From Streptomyces sp. Isolate_45 (GTDB taxonomy: Bacteria > Actinomycetota > Actinomycetes > Streptomycetales > Streptomycetaceae): a DNA stretch of 46,420 bases. The stretch covers positions 1 through 46,420 of the forward strand of contig NZ_JANFAK020000058.1 of assembly GCF_024721315.2 (NCBI RefSeq), read 5' to 3'. The notes under the pieces are model-generated. The model saw only the letters and a program-made list of their open reading frames with translations, searched no databases and was not told the origin of the DNA. Each line of letters opens with the position of its first letter. Positions within the stretch are counted from its first letter, which is position 1. A program made the position numbers and the translations under genes. This document shows positions 41,102 through 46,420 of this stretch, one piece after another.

Positions 41102-41126
41102 GGCAGGTACTCCTTGTAAGACGAAA

Positions 41127-41150
41127 GGCGCGCCGCAGAAGCAGCGCGCC
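41127..41150 (-). terminator. Hairpin between cdsA and rlmN
   Basis: GGCGCGC (41127-41133) and GCGCGCC (41144-41150) are separated by 10 bases. It lies 25 bp before the rlmN start and 120 bp after cdsA, so it can end the frr-cdsA message. The rest of the 41102-41270 gap shows only GC-rich short repeats of GATCA. Confidence 0.5.
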
Positions 41151-41270
41151 CTTCAAGAGTAACCGCCCGGCCCGGCCGGAGCTTTTCCTCCGTTGCCGCC
41201 CCGGTATGGCGGCAGGCGGTGGATCAGCCGGTGATCAGCGGTTGACCGGCCGGTGGAGCGGCCCGGTCGA

Positions 41271-42347
41271 TCATCCGGTGCCGACGAAGGCCGCCAGGAG
41301 CAGCCACACGACCGGGGCGGTCGGCAGGAGCGAGTCGAGCCGGTCCATGATGCCGCCGTGGCCCGGCAGCAGGGTGCCCATGTCCTTGATGCCCAGGTCG
41401 CGCTTGATCATCGACTCGCCCAGGTCGCCCAGGGTCGCGCTGACCGCGACGGCCAGCCCGAGGATCAGACCCTGCCACCATGCGCCCCCGTCGATCAGGA
41501 ACTCCATGCACAGCGCGCCGGCGGCCATCGCGAAGGCCACGGCGCCGAACAGTCCCTCGCGGGTCTTCCCGGGGCTGATGCGCGGCGCCAGTTTCGTCTT
41601 TCCGAAGCGCCAGCCCACCGCGTAGGCCCCGGTGTCGCTGACGACGGTCAGGACCAGGAAGGTGACCACGCGCTGAGGGCCGTCGTCCGCGGTGAGCAGC
41701 ATCGTGACGAAGGTGGCCAGGAAGGGCACGTAGAACGCCGCGAAGACGCCGGCGGTGACGTCCTTGAGGTAGTCCTCGGGCGGTTCCGTCATCCGCCACA
41801 CCAGGACCGCGAGCGCGGTCAGGGCCATCGCGACCCAGGCGCCCTCGGCCCCGCGGACGTAGCCGGCGATGACCATGGCGGCGCCACCCACCGCGAGCGG
41901 GACGAGCGGCGCCTTGATGCCCTTCTTCTCCTGGAGCCGGGAGGTGAGCTCCCACAGGCCCACCACGACCGCGACGACGACGACGCCGACGAAGACGGCC
42001 TTGACGATGAACAGCGAGGCGAAGATCACCGCTCCGAGGCCGACGCCGACCCCTATGGCGGCACGCAGATCCCGCCCCGCGCGCTTCTTCTGCGGCGGCG
42101 GGGAGGCGTCCTGCGGTGCCTGCGAAGGCGGAGGCGGAGGGCTGGGCATGGGCTCCTGCAACGGCGTCTCGGCGCGGAGCGGGGGGCCGCCCGCGAAGGC
42201 GGCCCCCCGATCGCGTGCTTCCCGGTCGTCGAAGGCACGGCCGGCGGCATCGGGCACGATGGGCATGGGCCGAGTGTGCGGGCCCACCAGCGCATCGTAT
42301 GCGGGACCCGCCGGAACCGGCTCCGTGGCCCAGGGAGAGTCGTTCAT
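41271..42347 (-). CDS. cdsA: Phosphatidate cytidylyltransferase
   Basis: The N-terminal ~90 residues are a Pro-rich cytoplasmic tail, longer than in the E. coli enzyme but usual for actinobacteria. About eight membrane segments follow. The family signature is complete, with key residues S-x-x-K-R-D, K-D, PGHGG and D-R in the stretch beginning SMIKRDLGIKDMG. It makes CDP-diacylglycerol from phosphatidate and CTP at the inner membrane. The start overlaps the frr stop as TGATG. Confidence 0.95.
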   Translation of the reverse strand: MNDSPWATEPVPAGPAYDALVGPHTRPMPIVPDAAGRAFDDREARDRGAAFAGGPPLRAETPLQEPMPSPPPPPSQAPQDASPPPQKKRAGRDLRAAIGVGVGLGAVIFASLFIVKAVFVGVVVVAVVVGLWELTSRLQEKKGIKAPLVPLAVGGAAMVIAGYVRGAEGAWVAMALTALAVLVWRMTEPPEDYLKDVTAGVFAAFYVPFLATFVTMLLTADDGPQRVVTFLVLTVVSDTGAYAVGWRFGKTKLAPRISPGKTREGLFGAVAFAMAAGALCMEFLIDGGAWWQGLILGLAVAVSATLGDLGESMIKRDLGIKDMGTLLPGHGGIMDRLDSLLPTAPVVWLLLAAFVGTG

Positions 42348-42904
42348 CAGACCTCGAGGAGCTCGGATTCCTTGTGCTTGAGCAGCTCGTCCACCTGCGC
42401 GACGTACTTCGCGGTGGTGTCGTCGAGCTCCTTCTCCGCGCGGCGCACCTCGTCCTCGCCGGCCTCCTTGTCCTTGACGAGCTTGTCAAGGGCGTCCTTG
42501 GCCTTGCGGCGGACGGAACGGATGGAGACCTTGGAGTCCTCGGCCTTGTTCTTGGCGACCTTGATGTACTCCTTGCGGCGGTCCTGCGTCAGCTCGGGGA
42601 AGGTCACCCGGATGATGCGGCCGTCGTTGCTCGGGTTGACACCGAGGTCGGAGTCGCGGATCGCCTGCTCGATGTTGCGCAGCGCGGACGCGTCGAACGG
42701 CGTCACGATGGCCATGCGCGGCTCGGGGACCGCGAAGGACGCGAGCTGGTTGATGGGCGTGATGGCACCGTAGTAGTCCGCCACGATCTTGTTGAACATC
42801 GCCGGGTGCGCACGGCCCGTGCGAATCGCGGCGAAGTCCTCCTTCGCAACGACGACGGCCTTCTCCATCTTCTCCTCGGCCTCGAGGAGGATTTCTTCGA
42901 TCAC
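42347..42904 (-). CDS. frr: Ribosome recycling factor
   Basis: A 185-residue RRF, exactly the usual length when the GTG at 42904 is used; it has AGGAG 7 bases upstream, whereas the longer start at 42919 has none. Recognisable are AIRTGRAHPAMFNKI, the NDGRIIRVTFPELTQDRRKE region and a C-terminal helical bundle strand. It splits post-termination ribosomes together with EF-G. Translation is coupled to cdsA. Confidence 0.97.
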   Translation of the reverse strand: MIEEILLEAEEKMEKAVVVAKEDFAAIRTGRAHPAMFNKIVADYYGAITPINQLASFAVPEPRMAIVTPFDASALRNIEQAIRDSDLGVNPSNDGRIIRVTFPELTQDRRKEYIKVAKNKAEDSKVSIRSVRRKAKDALDKLVKDKEAGEDEVRRAEKELDDTTAKYVAQVDELLKHKESELLEV

Positions 42905-42955
42905 CACGTGCTCCTGCATGTCAGATATGGATGGTTCGGGCGGGCGGGGCGGGTT

Positions 42956-42988
42956 CGGGCCGCCCGGACCGGGCCGGTGGGCGGCCCG
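42956..42988 (-). terminator. Hairpin in the pyrH-frr spacer
   Basis: CGGGCCGCCC (42956-42965) and GGGCGGCCCG (42979-42988) pair perfectly around 13 bases. It follows the pyrH stop by 12 bp and may attenuate read-through into frr. Confidence 0.45.
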
Positions 42989-43000
42989 GTCACGGAACGC

Positions 43001-43780
43001 TCAGGCCCGGGTGCCCTGGTCGCTCACGAGCGTGCCGATCTTCTCACCCTTGACGGCGCGGGCGATATTGCCCTCGGCGAGGAGTTCGAAGACCAGGATC
43101 GGGAGCCGGTTGTCGCGGCACAGCGTGATGGCGGTGGCGTCGGCGACCTTGAGGTCCCGGGACAGCACCTCGCTGTACTCCAGCGCGTCGAACTTCACCG
43201 CGTCCGGGTTGGTCTTCGGGTCGGAGTCGTAGACCCCGTCGACGCCGTTCTTGCCCATGAGGAGGGCCTCGGCGTCGATCTCCAGGGCGCGCTGGGCGGC
43301 CGTGGTGTCGGTGGAGAAGTAGGGCATGCCCATGCCGGCGCCGAAGATGACGACGCGGCCCTTCTCCAGGTGCCGGACGGCACGGAGCGGGATGTAGGGC
43401 TCCGCGACCTGACCCATGGTGATGGCGGTCTGTACCCGGCTGTCGATGCCTTCCTTCTCCAGGAAGTCCTGGAGGGCGAGGCAGTTCATGACGGTGCCGA
43501 GCATGCCCATGTAGTCGGACCGCGCGCGGTCCATGCCGCGCTGCTGCAGCTCGGCGCCGCGGAAGAAGTTGCCGCCGCCGATGACGATCGCGATCTCCGC
43601 GCCGTCACGGACCACGGCCGCGATCTCACGGGCGATGGCGTGCACGACGTCAGGGTCGACACCCAGCCCGCCGCCGCCGGAGAAGGCTTCGCCGGACAGC
43701 TTCAGCATGAAGCGGCGACCCTTCTTGCCGTGGTCGCTCTTGTCGTCGGAAGCGGTGTGGGGGTCCACGCCCTGATTCAT
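43001..43780 (-). CDS. pyrH: Uridylate kinase
   Basis: A 259-residue hexameric UMP kinase of the amino-acid-kinase fold: FMLKLSGEAFSG, VIGGGNFFRG, YMGMLGTVMNCLALQ, GTGxPYF-like GAGMGMPYFSTDT and GVDGVYDSDP. It phosphorylates UMP to UDP for nucleotide and cell-wall synthesis. The ATG at 43780 has GAGGAGA upstream. It lies between tsf and frr in the standard bacterial order. Confidence 0.97.
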   Translation of the reverse strand: MNQGVDPHTASDDKSDHGKKGRRFMLKLSGEAFSGGGGLGVDPDVVHAIAREIAAVVRDGAEIAIVIGGGNFFRGAELQQRGMDRARSDYMGMLGTVMNCLALQDFLEKEGIDSRVQTAITMGQVAEPYIPLRAVRHLEKGRVVIFGAGMGMPYFSTDTTAAQRALEIDAEALLMGKNGVDGVYDSDPKTNPDAVKFDALEYSEVLSRDLKVADATAITLCRDNRLPILVFELLAEGNIARAVKGEKIGTLVSDQGTRA

Positions 43781-43807
43781 GGAGATCTCCTCGTGCACAT
43801 ACGAAGA

Positions 43808-43854
43808 AGGCCATTGCCGGTGGGTCCTCGCGGTTCCCTCTTCGGCAATGGCCT
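43808..43854 (-). terminator. Hairpin between tsf and pyrH
   Basis: AGGCCATTGCCG (43808-43819) and CGGCAATGGCCT (43843-43854) pair over 12 bp with a 23-base loop. It lies about 90 bp past the tsf stop and is a likely terminator of the rpsB-tsf operon. Confidence 0.6.
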
Positions 43855-43942
43855 CCTCGTCAGATCTGCGGTCGCCTCGCGCGTGCGCGGACGACTGCTT
43901 CAGACCCTATCGGGGTCCGGTGTCCGTCGCTTACGGACGGAC

Positions 43943-44779
43943 TCAGATGCCGACCTTGATGCGCGCGAAGCGCTTCAGGGTGACACCGGCCTCGTCCAGA
44001 ACCTTCTGGACGGACTTCTTGTTGTCCAGCGCGTACGGCTGGCCCAGGAGCGTGACGTCCTTGAAGAAGCCGTTGACGCGACCCTCGACGATCTTGGCGA
44101 TCGCGGCCTCGGGCTTGCCCTCGGCGCGGGTGACCTCTTCGGCGACACGGCGCTCGGACTCGACGACGTCGGCCGGAACCTCGTCGGCGGTCAGGTACTT
44201 CGGCGCGAACGCGGCGATGTGCTGGGCGATGCCCTTGGCCAGGTCGGCGTCGGCCTTGTCCAGCTCGACCAGGACACCGATCTGCGGGGGCAGGTCGGGC
44301 ATGGTGCGGTGCATGTAGGAAGCCACGAAGGCGCCCTGGTACTGCGCGAAGCGGTCCAGGACGATCTTCTCGCCGAGGTTGGCGTTGGCCTCGTCCACGA
44401 ACGCCTGGACGGTCTTGCCGGCCTCGATCTCGGACGCCAGCAGCGCCTCGATGTCCGCCGGGGAGGTGGCGGCCACGTGAGCGGCGAGCTGGTCGGCGAC
44501 GACCAGGAACTTCTCGCTCTTGGCGACGAAGTCGGTCTCGCACTTGAGCTCGAGCAGCACACCGGAGGTGGCGTCGGCGGCGATCAGGGAGGTGACGGCA
44601 CCGTTCTCGGCGGAACGGCCCTCGCGCTTGGCGACACCCTTCAGGCCCTTGACGCGCAGGATCTCGTTGGCCTTGGTGACGTCACCGTCGGCCTCGACGA
44701 GCGCGTTCTTGCAGTCCAGCATGCCGGCGCCGGTGAGCTCGCGGAGCTTCTTGACGTCAGCGGCGGTGTAGTTCGCCAT
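43943..44779 (-). CDS. tsf: Translation elongation factor Ts
   Basis: A 278-residue EF-Ts beginning MANYTAADVKKLRELTGAGM, with the EF-Tu-contacting TDFVAKSEKF and a C-terminal half with LGQPYALDNKKSVQKVLDEAG. It recycles EF-Tu by nucleotide exchange. It lies downstream of rpsB in the conserved order; two hairpins fill the spacer. Confidence 0.97.
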   Translation of the reverse strand: MANYTAADVKKLRELTGAGMLDCKNALVEADGDVTKANEILRVKGLKGVAKREGRSAENGAVTSLIAADATSGVLLELKCETDFVAKSEKFLVVADQLAAHVAATSPADIEALLASEIEAGKTVQAFVDEANANLGEKIVLDRFAQYQGAFVASYMHRTMPDLPPQIGVLVELDKADADLAKGIAQHIAAFAPKYLTADEVPADVVESERRVAEEVTRAEGKPEAAIAKIVEGRVNGFFKDVTLLGQPYALDNKKSVQKVLDEAGVTLKRFARIKVGI

Positions 44780-44820
44780 GAGTCTGTGATTCTCTCTCGA
44801 AGTCGTAGATCTACGGGTGA

Positions 44821-44861
44821 ACGGCGGAGGAGTCGCGCTTGTGGCGCGGCTCCCCCGCCGT
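44821..44861 (-). terminator. Second hairpin in the rpsB-tsf spacer
   Basis: The arms 44821-44838 and 44844-44861 (outer ACGGCGG/CCGCCGT) pair with two mismatches around a 5-base loop. It lies 42 bp before the tsf start and may reduce, rather than block, transcription into tsf. Confidence 0.45.
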
Positions 44862-44880
44862 CATCGTCCGTGCTGCGAGT

Positions 44881-44902
44881 GCCCGGCGGATGAACGCCGG
44901 GC
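44881..44902 (-). terminator. First hairpin in the rpsB-tsf spacer
   Basis: GCCCGGCG (44881-44888) and CGCCGGGC (44895-44902) flank a 6-base loop, 13 bp past the rpsB stop. Confidence 0.45.
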
Positions 44903-44914
44903 TCTCTCAGAGGG

Positions 44915-45826
44915 TCAGGCCTGCTCGGCGTCGGCGGCCGGAGCCTCGACGACGGGCTCGGCGACGGCCTCGGCCGCGGGGGCCTCGGCGGCAGCGTCAG
45001 CCTCGACGACGGCCTCGGCCGCGGGGGCCTCCGCGTCGTCGGCCTTCTTCTCGCCCTCGAGCAGGTCGCGCTCCCACTCGGCGAGCGGCTCGGCAGCGGC
45101 CTTCTCGCCCGGCTTCGAGTCACCGGTAGCGGCACCGGAGCGGGCGATGAGGCCCTCGGCGACGGCGTCGGCGATCACGCGGGTGAGCAGGGTGACGGAG
45201 CGGATCGCGTCGTCGTTGCCCGGGATCTTGTAGTCGACCTCGTCGGGGTCGCAGTTGGTGTCGAGGATCGCGACGACCGGGATGTGGAGCTTGCGCGCCT
45301 CACCGACGGCGATGTGCTCCTTCTTGGTGTCGACGATCCAGACGGCGCTGGGGACCTTCGACATCTCGCGGATACCACCGAGGGTCTTCTCCAGCTTGAT
45401 CTTCTCGCGCGAGAGGACCAGGAGCTCCTTCTTGGTGAGACCCGAGGCGGCGACGTCCTCGAAGTCGATCGCCTCAAGCTCCTTCAGACGCTGGAGGCGC
45501 TTGTAGACGGTGGAGAAGTTGGTGAGCATGCCACCGAGCCACCGCTGGTTGACGTACGGCATGCCAACGCGGGTCGCCTGCTCGGCGATGGCCTCCTGGG
45601 CCTGCTTCTTCGTACCGACGAACATGATGGAGCCACCGTGCGCGACGGTCTCCTTCACGAACTCGTAGGCGCGGTCGATGTACGACAGCGACTGGAGCAG
45701 GTCGATGATGTAGATGCCGTTGCGCTCCGTGAAGATGAAGCGCTTCATCTTCGGGTTCCAGCGACGGGTCTGGTGACCGAAGTGGACGCCGCTTTCCAGC
45801 AGCTCCCGCATCGTTACGACGGCCAT
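44915..45826 (-). CDS. rpsB: 30S ribosomal protein S2
   Basis: Residues 1-230 are canonical S2 (GVHFGHQTRRWNPKMKRFIF, FVGTKKQAQEAI, NQRWLGGMLTNF, LDTNCDPDEVDYKIPGNDDA). The C-terminal ~60 residues are an acidic Ala/Glu/Val-rich tail with repeated EAPAAEAV units, typical of actinobacterial S2. ATG 45826 is chosen because AAGGAG lies 6 bases upstream; the earlier ATG at 45832 abuts the Shine-Dalgarno sequence. A 150-base leader precedes it. Confidence 0.97.
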   Translation of the reverse strand: MAVVTMRELLESGVHFGHQTRRWNPKMKRFIFTERNGIYIIDLLQSLSYIDRAYEFVKETVAHGGSIMFVGTKKQAQEAIAEQATRVGMPYVNQRWLGGMLTNFSTVYKRLQRLKELEAIDFEDVAASGLTKKELLVLSREKIKLEKTLGGIREMSKVPSAVWIVDTKKEHIAVGEARKLHIPVVAILDTNCDPDEVDYKIPGNDDAIRSVTLLTRVIADAVAEGLIARSGAATGDSKPGEKAAAEPLAEWERDLLEGEKKADDAEAPAAEAVVEADAAAEAPAAEAVAEPVVEAPAADAEQA

Positions 45827-45907
45827 GGCCATCTCCTTGGTTTCTCGGTTTGGTTCCTGACGCCCCGACGCGCCCTGCCCCGAAGAGGGACCGAGAGGCG
45901 CTTTCAC

Positions 45908-45978
45908 CCGACCTGGTACGGGTCGGTGCTGGGGCGTGCGAAGTCGACCCGGTGACCCGGATCGCCACAAGAAGTGTA
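45908..45978 (-). promoter_or_regulatory. rpsB promoter -10 and leader hairpin
   Basis: TACACT on the minus strand (45973-45978) fits a strong actinobacterial -10; the -35 is not clear. The transcript would carry a ~140-base leader with a small stem CCGACC/GGTCGG (45908-45926). Such leaders can serve ribosomal-protein autoregulation, but no known S2 motif was recognised. Confidence 0.4.
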
Positions 45979-46008
45979 CGGGACCCGCCGGTATGCCGGG
46001 TGACGCCG

Positions 46009-46035
46009 TTGTCCACATCCCCACGGCCGTCCACA
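46009..46035. promoter_or_regulatory. Two DnaA-box-like sequences in the rpsB divergent region
   Basis: TTGTCCACA (46009-46017) equals the preferred Streptomyces DnaA box. CCGTCCACA (46027-46035) fits the relaxed consensus in the same orientation, 18 bp away. They lie upstream of rpsB and of the divergent secreted-protein gene. Confidence 0.45.
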
Positions 46036-46077
46036 GGCACGAACGCCCGCGACCCCGGAGGCGGGACGCTGTGCCGC

Positions 46078-46420
46078 ATGACGAAACTGCTGCTCACCCT
46101 GCTCCTGACCCTGACGCCTCTGGCCCTCACACCGGGTTTCCACCCCGTGCTCCCACCCCTCGCGGCGGGCGTCCACCCCCTGCCGGCACCCCGGGCCCCG
46201 ACGCCGGAGACCACCGCCGCGACCACGACCGGGGCCCTCGGTCCGGGGGACCGCCCCGCGCTCCTCCCCCAGCCCCTCTCCGCGTACGTCCGCCGCTTGC
46301 CCGCCGCCCGGGCCCCCGCCCCACCGGAGCACTCGTCGCGCTCGACCCGTACCGGGGCCGCCACCCCGGCGGGCAGCGGTCCCCCGCGCCCGCCCGGTGC
46401 ACACGGGCCGTCCCCACTTA
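46078..46420 (+). CDS. Secreted or envelope protein, 5' part only
   Basis: An open frame of at least 114 codons runs off the right end without a stop. It starts with a signal-peptide-like MTKLLLTLLLTLTPLALTPG and continues as a Pro/Ala/Thr-rich region. In streptomycetes a secreted M23-type peptidase gene often sits divergent to rpsB. No catalytic motif is reached here, so that identity is only a guess. GGAGG lies 16 bases upstream of the ATG, further than usual. Confidence 0.5.
   Translation, partial: MTKLLLTLLLTLTPLALTPGFHPVLPPLAAGVHPLPAPRAPTPETTAATTTGALGPGDRPALLPQPLSAYVRRLPAARAPAPPEHSSRSTRTGAATPAGSGPPRPPGAHGPSPL

Noticed and set aside
42116..44893. 925-codon open frame opposite frr, pyrH and tsf
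   Set aside because: It is antisense to three universal housekeeping genes and has no domain of its own.
1..46420. CRISPR arrays, tRNA or rRNA genes, insertion sequences, prophage
   Set aside because: No regularly spaced identical repeats, cloverleaf with a CCA-type 3' end, transposase or phage structural gene was found on either strand. The inverted repeats seen are single hairpins or operators.

Overview
The window is a high-GC actinobacterial chromosome segment, almost certainly Streptomyces or a close relative. The evidence is strong third-position GC bias, frequent GTG and TTG starts, Tat-type lipoproteins, a DasR-type operator on a chitinase gene, and a futalosine-pathway-type deaminase. 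From memory, gene order and content match the region running from rpsB to gabT in Streptomyces coelicolor (roughly SCO5624 to SCO5676). No tRNA, rRNA, CRISPR array, transposase, integrase or phage gene was seen. Apart from the first ~39 bases, which look foreign, it reads as ordinary core or near-core chromosome.

Layout. 1-3 kb: a PucR-type regulator cut off near the window edge, and a membrane-anchored P-loop ATPase. 3.3-8 kb: gabT, a PAP2 phosphatase, a secreted GH18 chitinase with a DasR-type site in its promoter, and a small conserved protein. 8.2-15.4 kb (minus strand): a compact polyamine operon of aldehyde dehydrogenase, PotD, PotA, PotB, PotC and a FAD-dependent oxidoreductase. 15.6-16.6 kb: a translationally coupled NADAR-NUDIX pair. 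16.7-22.5 kb: a DUF4190-type membrane protein, an adenosine-deaminase-family enzyme (probably aminodeoxyfutalosine deaminase), a glycerophosphodiesterase, a histidine kinase/response regulator pair and a secreted serine hydrolase. 22.5-27.9 kb: a membrane protein under a tandem-palindrome operator, a second PotD-like lipoprotein, a second aldehyde dehydrogenase, a divergent Lrp/AsnC regulator and a putrescine-type aminotransferase. 28.1-32.8 kb: an ABC ATPase with a degenerate signature and its membrane partner, a LOG-like protein, a DMT-type transporter and a membrane protein. 32.9-35.8 kb: a complete class I cytochrome P450 cassette (ferredoxin, reductase, P450). 35.9-39.9 kb: a thiamine-type ABC transporter with a TPP riboswitch. 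40-46 kb: rlmN, cdsA, frr, pyrH, tsf and rpsB, then the 5' end of a divergent secreted protein.

How the genes work together. The central theme is import and degradation of polyamines. PotABCD brings in putrescine or spermidine; the aminotransferase and/or the FAD oxidoreductase form 4-aminobutyraldehyde (or its gamma-glutamyl form); the two aldehyde dehydrogenases oxidise it to GABA; GabT passes GABA to succinate semialdehyde. The two aldehyde dehydrogenase genes, about 10 kb apart, share the same kind of upstream element: an inverted repeat with TCCGT...ACGGA arms and exactly 20 bp between them, placed upstream of the likely promoter. One copy lies in the divergent region beside the Lrp/AsnC gene. 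This suggests a single regulon centred on that regulator and is the most interesting new observation here.
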